Assembly: GCF_000733925.1 (NCBI RefSeq)
Contig: NZ_JPOO01000003.1
Location: 2,790,001-2,854,000 of the forward strand
Direction: 5' to 3'
DNA length: 64,000 bases
Source: Arenibacter algicola
GTDB lineage: Bacteria; Bacteroidota; Bacteroidia; Flavobacteriales; Flavobacteriaceae
The translations under genes and the position numbers were made by a program. Positions 27,977 to 36,652 of the stretch are shown piece after piece. Under the pieces are notes generated by a model. The model worked only from the letters and a program-made list of their open reading frames with translations, did no database searches and was not told the DNA's origin. Positions within the stretch are counted from its first letter, which is position 1. Each line of letters starts with the position of its first letter.

Positions 27977-28840
27977 TTAAGCTACATTTTTAAATTGCAT
28001 TATTTGTTCAAATTCTAGTATTGTGCGGTTACCCAGAGCTGAATGTCTTCTGTTTCGGTTATACCAGGTTTCTATCCACTCGAACACAGATATAGCGGCC
28101 TGTTCTTTTCTCTTATAACGGGTCCTGTATATGAGTTCTACCTTTATGGATTTAAAGAAGCTTTCCGCAACGGCATTGTCCCAACAGTTCCCTTTCCTGC
28201 TCATACTCTGCTGAACTCCTTCATAACTGCCCAATAGGTTTCTAAAGGCATTGCAGGCATATTGTACGCCCCTATCCGAATGGAATATCAATTTTCCCGA
28301 AAGCGGTCTGTTTTTAACAGCCATTCTCCATGCGGCCATACAAGTGTTTGCGGCACTCAGATCGCTACTGAGTGACCAACCTATGACCTTACGGTCGAAA
28401 AGGTCAATAATTATCGTTAAGTAAAGCCATCCCCTCCCGGTCTTTATGTAGGTGATGTCCGATACCCAGGCCCGGGCCTTAGCTTGCGCTGAAAAGTTTC
28501 TGTCCAATTTATTTTCTGCTACCGGATATTTGTGTTTGGAATCGGTGGTGACCACAAACTTTTTAGCATGCACGGCCCGTATACCTTTTTGTTTCATCAG
28601 CCGGGCCACCCGTGGCCTGGACACATCGAATCCTTGGGCCCTGAGCTCATCGGTTATCCGCGGGCTTCCGTAGGTCGCCTTACTTTTCTGGTGTATCCGC
28701 CCAATTTGAAAAAGTAGCATCCGGTTCTCATTGTCCCGGTCGCAAGGAAGCATTCTTTGACTTCTGTAAAACCCACTTTTGCTCACTTTAAAAACTTTGC
28801 ACATCTTCCCAACATGAAATTCCAATCGGTGGTCCTTCAT
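27977..28840 (-). CDS. IS3-family transposase OrfB (DDE domain)
   Basis: The protein has 287 residues. The DDE triad lies in WVSDITYI, FHSDRGVQY and VAESFFKSIK. Its ATG overlaps the OrfA stop as ATGA, but the frame is also reachable by -1 slippage at A AAA AAG (28885-28891), giving a KGDRHLLRERQEIYKFMKD junction typical of OrfAB fusions. Confidence 0.92.
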   Translation of the reverse strand: MKDHRLEFHVGKMCKVFKVSKSGFYRSQRMLPCDRDNENRMLLFQIGRIHQKSKATYGSPRITDELRAQGFDVSRPRVARLMKQKGIRAVHAKKFVVTTDSKHKYPVAENKLDRNFSAQAKARAWVSDITYIKTGRGWLYLTIIIDLFDRKVIGWSLSSDLSAANTCMAAWRMAVKNRPLSGKLIFHSDRGVQYACNAFRNLLGSYEGVQQSMSRKGNCWDNAVAESFFKSIKVELIYRTRYKRKEQAAISVFEWIETWYNRNRRHSALGNRTILEFEQIMQFKNVA

Positions 28841-29151
28841 GAATTTGTAGATTTCCTGTCGCTCGCGGAGAAGATGCCTATCGCCTTTTTTAAGATATCC
28901 CGCTCCATGGTTACATCGGCGAGCTCCCTTTTTAACCTGGCAACTTCTTTTGCTTCCGGGGTGAGCTGTTTATTCCCGTTGCCACTAAAGGACAGGGAAG
29001 GATCATGGGCAAACTCTCGTCTCCAGCGATAGAGAAGTTCCGATCTGACACCCAGTTCACGGGCAATATCGTTCACATTGCCACGAACGTGGCTCAATTC
29101 CACCGCCTTTTGTTTAAATTCTTTACTGTAGATTCTTCTGTTTTCTTTCAT
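28837..29151 (-). CDS. IS3-family transposase OrfA
   Basis: The protein has 104 residues with an N-terminal helix-turn-helix (KEFKQKAVELSHVRGNVND, GVRSELLYRWRREF) and a leucine-zipper tail (KEVARLKRELADVTMERDIL). It contains the slippery heptamer described for OrfB. Confidence 0.92.
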   Translation of the reverse strand: MKENRRIYSKEFKQKAVELSHVRGNVNDIARELGVRSELLYRWRREFAHDPSLSFSGNGNKQLTPEAKEVARLKRELADVTMERDILKKAIGIFSASDRKSTNS

Positions 29152-29220
29152 CGTTTTAACAAGTTAAGGATTTTTCAATATTGCCCTTAACTAAGTGTCC
29201 CAACAAATGTAGCAAGACCA

Positions 29221-29223
29221 GAC
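29221..29223. repeat. Target-site duplication GAC, right copy
   Basis: This is the right partner of the GAC at 27944-27946 that flanks the second IS3-family element. Confidence 0.85.
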
Positions 29224-29757
29224 CTTCTTTAACTGAACTTAATTCTTCATCGTTTTCAACATTTGAAAGGCTTAAATTAAGACTTGTTTTATTTACAGTT
29301 GATTTTATTTGATTTGCAATTTTAAATAGTTCATTCTTTCGATTAACAAACTCCTCAAAAATCTCCTTATCCAATCTACTATACGATTGCATTCCTTTTT
29401 GATTACTGTTCGGGTCAATAGCTAAGAAGTTACTAAGTTTGAGACTTGCTCCATTAGGGTTCCTAAACTTAACAGCATCTGGTCGCTCTTCGTGTAAAGG
29501 CAATTTATTTAGGAGTTCAGAAAGTGTAATTATCGCGGGATTCCTGGAATGGATTTGCCCAGGCTCTATTTTGAAGTATAAATCTAAAGCCAGGATTATT
29601 TCATCTCGATGCCATTTCGGATTGCGCATTAATTTTCCTCTTTTTTAGATTAAGTTCTCATAAAACTAATAAATAATGTCGTATAAATGTTTAGTAAGTT
29701 ATAGCATTCTATAATTATACTAATGCCCTATATTTCCTAAAACTTGAAATATAGGCA

Positions 29758-30732
29758 ATGTGTTCTTTCTTATATTTACAGTCAAAATTCATTAACCCTC
29801 ACTTTTCCTCTATGAAATATGCAATAATTACTACTATTATAACGGCATTAGGAGCAATACTTTTATTATTTATAGATACAGGTCTAACTAAAAATGATAA
29901 GTCATTTATAATTACAATTCTCGTCATTTTGTTCCTTTCGGGTGTATATTTTTCAATTAAGGACATTCGTGAGAAAAAATTAGAATCTGTAAAATTTGAA
30001 AATAAATTAGACGGGACTTTAAATAATACTGAAAATATCAAGCTTAAAGCTGATAAAATAATTTCAAATCTGGATGAAAGCCTTGAAGAAGCACTTAAAA
30101 TTAGTGATTCTATTAAAGGCTTCAATAAGACATTAGGGGTAATTGAGCAAAATGTCTCTAATCAAATTAGAATTTTGAATAAGACACTAAAACAAACTGA
30201 AATCTTCGAAAGAAAAGTGCAGGAACAATTGACGTTGGATAAAGCTCGGTTTGCTCTAGAAAAAGCTGATATTATCGTTTATGGTGCAGATGTGATGTTA
30301 GTAATATCACCCAGAGATTCAAGCAAGTTGTCCGTTGAATATAAATTATATAATTCAGGTAAAAGATCAGCTATCAATATCAATCACAAATTTGCCCTCA
30401 TAGGTTTTGATAATAATGATAGTATTCTTGGGTTTGAAACATCGAAAGAATATGAAAAAGGACAATTGAAAGGAGATATTGCTGCTTTTGAAAAAGTAAC
30501 CAGTTTTCCGTTTCTTCCCTTAAATTCTTTGGATTCTCACTCAAGTATTGTATTAATCATAAAACTAAATTTTAAAGATGAATCTGATAATGAAGATATT
30601 CAAAAGAATTTCTTTTTCCAGTGGACAAGAAAACAAAATCAAGACCATCAATTTTATTCCATCAAAGATAATTTTAGGAATAGATGCATCAAATATATTA
30701 AGGAAAAAAACATTGATATTTTAATTGATTAA
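29758..30732 (+). CDS. Hypothetical two-span membrane protein with long coiled coil
   Basis: The protein has 324 residues from ATG 29758, or 306 from ATG 29812 (MKYAIITT), which would start directly with the first membrane span and seems better. Two hydrophobic segments (ITALGAILLLFID and FIITILVILFLSGVYF) are followed by about 110 residues of coiled coil and a soluble beta-rich domain (VEYKLYNSGKRSAININHKF). I do not recognise the family. AT content is high, and it stands alone next to the att site, consistent with acquired DNA. Confidence 0.6.
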   Translation: MCSFLYLQSKFINPHFSSMKYAIITTIITALGAILLLFIDTGLTKNDKSFIITILVILFLSGVYFSIKDIREKKLESVKFENKLDGTLNNTENIKLKADKIISNLDESLEEALKISDSIKGFNKTLGVIEQNVSNQIRILNKTLKQTEIFERKVQEQLTLDKARFALEKADIIVYGADVMLVISPRDSSKLSVEYKLYNSGKRSAININHKFALIGFDNNDSILGFETSKEYEKGQLKGDIAAFEKVTSFPFLPLNSLDSHSSIVLIIKLNFKDESDNEDIQKNFFFQWTRKQNQDHQFYSIKDNFRNRCIKYIKEKNIDILID

Positions 30733-30865
30733 CAAGAATTCAGTTTCAATCAATTCGTAACCGACATAGTGATATCCCAATACAATAACTTACCTGTCTC
30801 CCTCAACCGAAAAGAACAATTAGAATTTGCACTGGTTTTATTCCGCCCCGTATTCCGCCCCTGAA

Positions 30866-30903
30866 ATAAAAAAAGCCCCGTAAACGTAGTGTTTACAGGG
30901 CTT
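30866..30903 (-). terminator. Intrinsic terminator downstream of the tRNA remnant
   Basis: On the minus strand AGCCCTGTAAAC pairs with GTTTACGGGGCT and is followed by a run of seven T residues. It lies just after the 3' end of the tRNA-like sequence, as expected for the terminator of the original tRNA gene. Confidence 0.75.
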
Positions 30904-30918
30904 ATCAAGCGATTTCTG

Positions 30919-30964
30919 TGGTCCCACCTGGGCTCGAACCAGGGACCACCTGATTATGAGTCAG
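30919..30964 (-). other. 3' half of a CAT-anticodon tRNA: likely attachment site
   Basis: On the minus strand the sequence contains CTGA-CTCATAA-TCAG (anticodon arm, anticodon CAT at 30956-30958), a variable loop, the T arm CCTGG-TTCGAGC-CCAGG and the 3' acceptor strand TGGGACC plus A. The D arm and 5' acceptor strand are missing on the right side. A tRNA 3' end next to a tyrosine recombinase gene is the classic footprint of site-specific integration. The geometry places the integrated element to the right and the old chromosome downstream of the tRNA to the left. The intact tRNA copy should lie beyond the right end of the window. Confidence 0.8.
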
Positions 30965-31104
30965 TACAAATATGGTCTCATATAACTTAATATGGCTTGA
31001 AATGCCCATTTTACGGGTATTTTTCATATCTTCAATATCACATTAAACCATCTGAAATCAAAAAAAGCACGCCGAAAGCACGCCGAAAAAAACACTCACT
31101 TTTT

Positions 31105-32418
31105 ATGGCCACTATTAAGATAGCCCTTGATAAACGGGCAGACCACACTACCAAAGATAATAAACACCCGTTGGTTTTACGCATAGGGCACGCCGGAAAA
31201 ACACGAGATATTCCATTCAATTTACACTTAAAAGAAAATCAATACAATTTTAACACTGGAAAAATAACAGGTATATTGAATGCCGTGCGCCATACCAAGC
31301 GAACCCATAAAATCTATTCCGATGTGGATTTATGGGTCCATGAAAACCAGGGCGGAATCAAGAAATGGGAAATGGATCGTTTGAAATCAGAAATTGAAGA
31401 ACGCTTTTTTAAAATTTCACCGTCCCGGACCATCTTAAACCATGGAGGGAAATATCTTTCTCGCTTGCGCCTGGAACAACGCTTTTCCACCGCCAGTTCT
31501 TACGAAGATGCATTAAAGTCCCTGATTAAATTTAGGAGACATTTAAAAGGAATGACGGACACTAAAATAAAAACTCTTTATGAAATCAAAGAAGACAAAT
31601 TGGTGCCTCTTGATGAATTCAAGGATTTGGACATGGAAATCAAGGCCATAGACTATGGTTTTGCGAAGGACTTTAAAGCCTATTTAAGTAACCGCTATAA
31701 ATCAAAAAATACGCCGGCAATATTCCTAAGAAGTTTACAAGCTATTATGAACGATGCAGGTAAGACTTTTGAGGATCTAAGAAGCCATAAGCCATTATCG
31801 AACATCAAAAAGAAGAGCCATGCGAATGCTCCTGCCCCACTTGATTTGGAGGATATTCATAAAATTAGAATGTTGGAATTAGAGCCTAGAACCCCGATTT
31901 GGGACAATCGAAATTATCTATTGTTCATGTTCAATAATATGGGAATGAATTTTTTTGACATGGCAATATTAAAACGTTTCCAGTTTGAGGATAATCGTAT
32001 CAAGTATTTTCGAAAAAAAACTCATTATGAGGGGGATTATTTTAGCGTACTGCAGAGTGATGAATCATTAAAAATTATAAATCATTATTTAAACGGTCAA
32101 AAAGATAACGAATACCTATTTCCAATCATACCTGAAAATACTTCACCAGAACGCTTGCATAAAGTAAACAAAGCAAAAGCAAAAATTTTCAATGAGTATG
32201 CAGCGAGAATTGCCGCCTTGTTGGGAATAGAAAAAAAGATTACTACATACACGCTTCGGGACACGTGGACTAATATTGGTCTTGACATGGGAATAGACAT
32301 CCGTAAAATATCTTCCGGACTTGGTCATTCGAGTGTTCAAGTGACCGAGAAGCACTATGGCAAAAGCGTTACGGCAAAAATACTCGATGAAATTAATGCC
32401 AAGATTACTGGAGCATAA
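31105..32418 (+). CDS. Tyrosine recombinase / integrase
   Basis: The protein has about 437 residues from ATG 31105 (MATIKIALDKRADHT); the frame opens at 30997 but those 36 residues look non-coding. It has an N-terminal arm-binding domain, a SAM-like core-binding domain (residues about 105-230) and a catalytic domain. R385 (TYTLRDTW), H408 (GLGHSS) and nucleophile Y418 (EKHYGK) are visible. The usual first Arg is not obvious: the corresponding segment FMFNNMGMNFFDMAILK has Met-Gly instead. IntDOT of CTnDOT also lacks this Arg. It lies 140 bp from the tRNA fragment, as expected for an integrative element. Confidence 0.9.
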   Translation: MATIKIALDKRADHTTKDNKHPLVLRIGHAGKTRDIPFNLHLKENQYNFNTGKITGILNAVRHTKRTHKIYSDVDLWVHENQGGIKKWEMDRLKSEIEERFFKISPSRTILNHGGKYLSRLRLEQRFSTASSYEDALKSLIKFRRHLKGMTDTKIKTLYEIKEDKLVPLDEFKDLDMEIKAIDYGFAKDFKAYLSNRYKSKNTPAIFLRSLQAIMNDAGKTFEDLRSHKPLSNIKKKSHANAPAPLDLEDIHKIRMLELEPRTPIWDNRNYLLFMFNNMGMNFFDMAILKRFQFEDNRIKYFRKKTHYEGDYFSVLQSDESLKIINHYLNGQKDNEYLFPIIPENTSPERLHKVNKAKAKIFNEYAARIAALLGIEKKITTYTLRDTWTNIGLDMGIDIRKISSGLGHSSVQVTEKHYGKSVTAKILDEINAKITGA

Positions 32419-32639
32419 AAAGCAATTTTATAATGACAGGTATTTGAGTCCTATACGTCTACAATTCAATTTTGGAAAGCCAAGAAGTAAACAAGTTGAA
32501 ATTTAAGCATTCATCCAAAGTCCATAAATGAACCATCATCGAACAATGCCCCTATTTTAATTCCAAAAATATAATTTGCGCCCATATTTCATCTTACGCA
32601 CTCGAATTTTTTATATATTGCGCCTAAATTCTACTTTTT

Positions 32640-34202
32640 ATGTCTTCTAGCCCTCATTTTTCAACTCATGCACCCATTTTTCAAGGAAGAAAAGTTCCTG
32701 AAGAAGGAGTCATTGTCGGATATGCTGCCATTATTCAAAAATTAGGGTTAAAAGTACCTATGCCAAGTCAAATCGCATTGGTCTGCCAGCAAAACAAAAA
32801 ATATCAATCCGAAGATTGGAACGTTTTACCAAAAAGTTACTTGCCGGATGACAATGGAAATCTCACAGAAATAGAAGCGCTTTACAAACACTTGGTATTT
32901 TCGTTAAAATATGAAGGCATCAATCTTTTGTTTTTTAGCTTTCTAGCCAAACACTATTACGAGGAACAACTATCAATTTTGGTAAGCATAGAACCAACCG
33001 GGCAGTACAGCAGACGTATTTGGTTCTTGCTAGAATGGATTATGCAGAAACCTTTGGCAGGAAAAGAAGATCTGACCAAGAAAAGTTATGTGCCATTATT
33101 GGATGAAAATCTGCAATATGCTATAGAAGGTATAAGGTCATCTCGGCATTTAATTATCAACAATCTACCAGGCACCCCTGATTTCTGTCCTCTCATATTC
33201 AAGACTGAAAAGTTAGAGAATTACATTTCCTCTAAACTTTCAGAACGAGAAAACGAGTACTTAAAAGGAATCCGCAAAGACATTCTGCAACGTGCCGCGG
33301 CATTTCTACTATTGAAGGATTCCAAAGCATCGTTCACAATCGAAGGGGAGAGTCCTCGAAGTAAAAGGGCTGCCCGCTGGGGACAAGCCATAGGCCAAGC
33401 TGGCTATAGTGATCTTAGCAAAGAGGAATTCATCCGTCTCCAACAAATTGTAATAGAGAATCCAAGGTTTATAGATATTGGTTTTCGAAAAAAGGGAGGA
33501 TTTGTGGGAGAGCATGACCGCACAACTGGGGAACCTATTCCAGATCATTTCTCTGCACGCTGGCAGGATATAGAAAAATTGATCAACGGTCTTTTGGAAA
33601 CCAATCGACTGCTGTTGAGTACCAATATGGATGCGGTATTGATTGCAGCTTCGATTGCCTTTGGTTTTGTTTTTATCCACCCTTTACAGGATGGCAATGG
33701 CCGGATACACCGCTACCTTATTCATCATATCTTGGCAAAAAAACAATTTTCGCAACAAGGCATCATATTTCCAATATCCGCTTCTATTTTGGATCATATC
33801 ACCGATTACAGAAAAGTACTGGAGGCCTATTCCCATCCGCTGTTGGATTTTATTGAATGGAAAGAGACACCTGACCATAATGTAGAGGTTATCAATGAAA
33901 CTCTAGATTACTATCGTTACTATAATGCCACCAAACAGGCCGAGTTCTTGTTTGATTGTGTGAACGACACCATAGAGAACGTTATTCCCAAGGAAGTGGT
34001 CTATTTAAGAAAGTTTGACGCCTACAAAAGGTTCTTGGAAGATGAATATGAAATGCCAGATAAGATGATAGCAACATTGGTTCGCTTTTTGGAACAAAAC
34101 GAGGGCCAGCTTTCCCAAAGAGCACGGAAAAAAGAGTTTAATCAGCTAAAAGATGAAGAAATCCATCGTATTGAAAAAAAGTTCAATGAAATCTTCAAAT
34201 AA
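32640..34202 (+). CDS. Fic-family protein (class II, self-inhibited AMPylator)
   Basis: The protein has 520 residues. The Fic motif HPLQDGNGRIHR (H347) has all catalytic residues. An inhibitory motif SFTIEGE at about 231-237 (S/T-x-x-x-E-G type) precedes the Fic core, placing it in the class II group regulated in cis. The C-terminal 150 residues are helical. Fic enzymes usually transfer AMP to a protein target. It follows the integrase by 221 bp and is probably cargo of the island, possibly a stress or defence-related effector. Confidence 0.88.
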   Translation: MSSSPHFSTHAPIFQGRKVPEEGVIVGYAAIIQKLGLKVPMPSQIALVCQQNKKYQSEDWNVLPKSYLPDDNGNLTEIEALYKHLVFSLKYEGINLLFFSFLAKHYYEEQLSILVSIEPTGQYSRRIWFLLEWIMQKPLAGKEDLTKKSYVPLLDENLQYAIEGIRSSRHLIINNLPGTPDFCPLIFKTEKLENYISSKLSERENEYLKGIRKDILQRAAAFLLLKDSKASFTIEGESPRSKRAARWGQAIGQAGYSDLSKEEFIRLQQIVIENPRFIDIGFRKKGGFVGEHDRTTGEPIPDHFSARWQDIEKLINGLLETNRLLLSTNMDAVLIAASIAFGFVFIHPLQDGNGRIHRYLIHHILAKKQFSQQGIIFPISASILDHITDYRKVLEAYSHPLLDFIEWKETPDHNVEVINETLDYYRYYNATKQAEFLFDCVNDTIENVIPKEVVYLRKFDAYKRFLEDEYEMPDKMIATLVRFLEQNEGQLSQRARKKEFNQLKDEEIHRIEKKFNEIFK

Positions 34203-34668
34203 TTATTCGACAGTTATGTTTTGGATGTAGCTATTGACTTGTTACTGCTATAAAATGCTGTTGATCAATGATTATTCTTAAACAAATTCCTTATTGATAA
34301 AATTAAGTTGGAAACCTTTATAATATCCTTGATTGATCGATTTCCCTGCTTTAAATTCTTTCATTTTTTTACTTTTCCTAAATCATCCTTAATTAACAAA
34401 ATTATCGCTTTCTTAAATAACTATATTCTTATTTAAGATTTCTGTATAAAAGCTTAAATAGCTGGCTTCTTGTTCAAGCCTTTGAGGAAACATCCCCCCA
34501 ACACCTAACTATCGTATCTCCACCAATTGAATTTCATTAACGTTTAGATAGATAGAACCCAATGGGGCATCCAAAGCATTTTGAATACTTTATCCTCTTC
34601 TTCCCCCTAACCACTAATAAATCACCCATAGTGAGCAAATTCCAATAACGGAACAGCTTTCCTGAAGT
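34203..34668. other. 466-bp AT-rich intergenic stretch
   Basis: I see no complete gene, RNA or clear repeat. A 24-codon minus-strand frame ending ...YLNVNEIQLVEIR near 34500 may be a further gene remnant. Confidence 0.4.
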
Positions 34669-34750
34669 CTACATCGAAAGACCCCTGCCCTTATACTTGG
34701 AATAATCCGTCAGCTCATCCTTGAAGCCGTTGAAGGCTTCTTGGCTATTT
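34669..34750 (-). pseudogene. 3' end of a relaxase (mobB) gene
   Basis: The minus strand encodes QEAFNGFKDELTDYSKY then KGRGLSM and a stop. The intact relaxase gene at 48067-50352 ends EEAYNGFKDELTDWSKY then KGRGISM and a stop. By hand alignment the last 74 bases are about 85 percent identical. Only about 26 codons survive; the fragment is cut at the same place where the hsdR remnant begins. Confidence 0.8.
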
Positions 34751-34754
34751 CGGA

Positions 34755-35372
34755 GTGACGAACCGAAGTATCCAGGAAATTGTTGATTTAGCAAAAATGT
34801 ACAATCTGGATAAAATTGATATTTCCATAATAGACGATCGTTTTCAAGAGATTGTTAAGGAAAAGGGCAGGGAGAACATAAAAATAGAATTTCTACGGAA
34901 TATTATTAATGATGAACTCAAAGTACAAATGGTCAAGAACATTCATAAAATGACAAATCTTAGGGATGAATTGGAAAAGGTATAGGGCAAGTAGCATAAG
35001 AACAGCATGGATTCTATAGCAGCCATAAAGCACTTGTTGGACATTGCCCAGGAATTGGAGCAAGATGATATCAGAACAAAACAATTAGGTCCTAAAGAGG
35101 ATGAACTGGCGTTTTACGACTTGTTGGCTGCAAACGAGAAATTATTGAACGTAAAGGGTCGTATTCAAGATTTAGTGCATTACGTAGTCGCATCGGTTAA
35201 GAAAAATCTACAACTGGATTGGACCAAGAAAGAAGATGCCAGGTCAGCAATACGCCTGGCGGTAAAAAAGGAACTGAATGGCAAGATCCCTTTCTGTGAA
35301 TTGGGTAATCTTTTAAAAGAGTCAGTGGAACAGGCAGAAGGTCAGTATAAGGATTGGCCGTTGATGGGGTGA
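34755..35372 (+). pseudogene. 3' end of a type I restriction hsdR gene with in-frame stops
   Basis: The segments ELIELAKxx-like (SIQEIVDLAKMYNLDKIDIS), IEFLRNIINDELKVQM, IKHLLDIAQELE, LGPKEDELAFYDLLAANE and VKKNLQLDWTKKEDARSAIR match the C-terminal DUF3387 helical domain of HsdR (usual pattern E-L-A-F-Y-D-x-L and DWT). The two visible pieces (34755-34985 and 35007-35372) share one reading frame and are separated by two stop codons (34983-34985 and 34992-34994). No ATP-dependent motor or nuclease domain is left. This remnant belongs to a different HsdR subfamily from the intact gene at 60273. Confidence 0.78.
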
Positions 35373-35459
35373 TTACCTTGTGCATGGCAAGCATACTTTA
35401 GGTATAATTTGGGAAAAGATTTCGAATTCAACCTAGAAAATCATCAAAAACAAAAGTGT

Positions 35460-36464
35460 TCAGCTTTTTATATACTTAGCGGAATATTCACTTGGGGTAC
35501 ACTTATAATGGTTTTTAAATACTGTTGCAAAGTACTGGGAAGTTGAAAAACCACAACTATATCCAACGTCTGTTATATTCTTGGACTTATTCTCTCTTAA
35601 TATTTCCGCAGCTGCATGAAGCCTCAAGTTGATTAAATAATCAATAGGGGTCATATTGGTAAGCTGTTTGCAATATTTGGACAGACTTGTCTTACCGATT
35701 CCGCAATGTTCTGCCATATCGTCAAGTGTCCATAACTTTTCGTAATCACTTCGTAAATAGTTCAAAAAAATTTCCACTGTACGCAAATTTAAGGTAAGGG
35801 ATTCATCAAGTTTCACCTTGCCTGTTTTAAATAGGCAAAGTATTTCTAAGAGAAGGTCGTTAATTAAAATATTAAATTTAGATTGTGGGATTTCTAAATT
35901 ACAATTATCGAGACAATATCCCAATTCTTTAAAACATTGCTGTATTTTTCTATCTGAGTTCCAAACCTGAATATCATTCTGCCTCAAAATGAGGGTTAAA
36001 AAGTCTAAATCCTGTTTTGAAAGTATAATCCAATCGGGCCATTCCCATTGTTGATGTGGTTGGCGTACTTGTACGTCAATGATCAACCAATGCAACTTTC
36101 CAACAGTGACTTCAGGATTCCCCACCTTATGAAGCTGCCATGGTCTGGTTACCGTTAAATTTCCAGGAACCAAATTAAATTGTTCTGTTTCGGTGGAAAA
36201 ACTCAAGTTTCCAGATTCCAAAAAAGTAAACTCTATTCCTTCATTTCTGTGCCAATCCAAACCCCAATTTTGGTGTGTTTTAGCATCCCAATAACCAATA
36301 CTTAAAATTCCCGGTAAAACTTCTTCAGGGAGCTCCGTTCCGGGATAATCCTCCCTCTTTAAGGCTCTCATTTCGAGTTCACCGGAATCTACCGCATTAA
36401 TTAAGGGATCACAGCGGTCAGGGCGATATATTTTAGAAAAATCTTTACTTCCTTTCTTCCCCAT
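35460..36464 (-). CDS. AraC-family transcriptional regulator
   Basis: The protein has 334 residues. An N-terminal cupin-like sensor (GIEFTFLESGNLSFSTETEQF, NLVPGNLTVTRPWQLH) is followed by a C-terminal double helix-turn-helix (TLDDMAEHCGIGKTSLSKYCK and ITDVGYSCGFSTSQYFATVFK, then FKNHYKCTPSEY). Such regulators bind a sugar and control the neighbouring utilisation genes. It lies downstream of the minus-strand carbohydrate run, in the same orientation, with a 188-bp gap. Confidence 0.88.
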   Translation of the reverse strand: MGKKGSKDFSKIYRPDRCDPLINAVDSGELEMRALKREDYPGTELPEEVLPGILSIGYWDAKTHQNWGLDWHRNEGIEFTFLESGNLSFSTETEQFNLVPGNLTVTRPWQLHKVGNPEVTVGKLHWLIIDVQVRQPHQQWEWPDWIILSKQDLDFLTLILRQNDIQVWNSDRKIQQCFKELGYCLDNCNLEIPQSKFNILINDLLLEILCLFKTGKVKLDESLTLNLRTVEIFLNYLRSDYEKLWTLDDMAEHCGIGKTSLSKYCKQLTNMTPIDYLINLRLHAAAEILRENKSKNITDVGYSCGFSTSQYFATVFKNHYKCTPSEYSAKYIKS

Positions 36465-36652
36465 AATACCTTTTTAATGGTTGCATTTTAATTTTCAATC
36501 TAAACATTTAAAACACTAACTATCAGCATCTACTAAATAAATTAACCCAAAAATGTCTCTGTACTTTAAAATAATTTTACAAAAAAAATATAATAACAGT
36601 ATTCCAATTTTGTTTTGCAGTGGGTCTAAGTCCAAAAATAATGTACTGCTTT

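Larger units (their letters stand above)
27947..29220 (-). mobile_element. IS3-family insertion sequence, copy 2, inside an HNH endonuclease gene
   Basis: The element is 1274 bp, with terminal inverted repeats that read inward TGAACTTGCAACA on the left and TGGTCTTGCTACA on the right, both followed by GGGACA and AGTTAAG. It ends with TG...CA and is flanked by a 3-bp GAC duplication. The preserved duplication and intact transposase genes indicate a recent insertion. Confidence 0.9.
27630..29629 (-). pseudogene. HNH endonuclease gene split by an IS3-family element
   Basis: The N-terminal half (29221-29629) reads RNPKWHRDEIILALDLYF and continues to SSVKEG. The C-terminal half (27630-27946) reads QVIYKLHKFRERN, then CEVCGFDF, then FIECHHKTPLSE and LALVCSNCHRMLH. 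These are the two zinc CxxC pairs and the HNH motif of McrA-like endonucleases. Taking out the IS (27947-29220) and one copy of the 3-bp duplication GAC gives 723 bases, which is 240 codons plus stop in a single frame and joins VKEG to QVIYKLH. The gene therefore appears intact except for the insertion. Proteins of this family usually cut DNA, often modified phage DNA. Confidence 0.88.

Noticed and set aside
30919..30964. A complete tRNA gene
   Set aside because: The D arm and 5' acceptor strand are missing on the 5' side; only the 3' half is present.
34755..34985. A free-standing small protein gene
   Set aside because: It shares its frame with the following 35007-35372 piece and matches an HsdR C-terminus, so it is part of a pseudogene.
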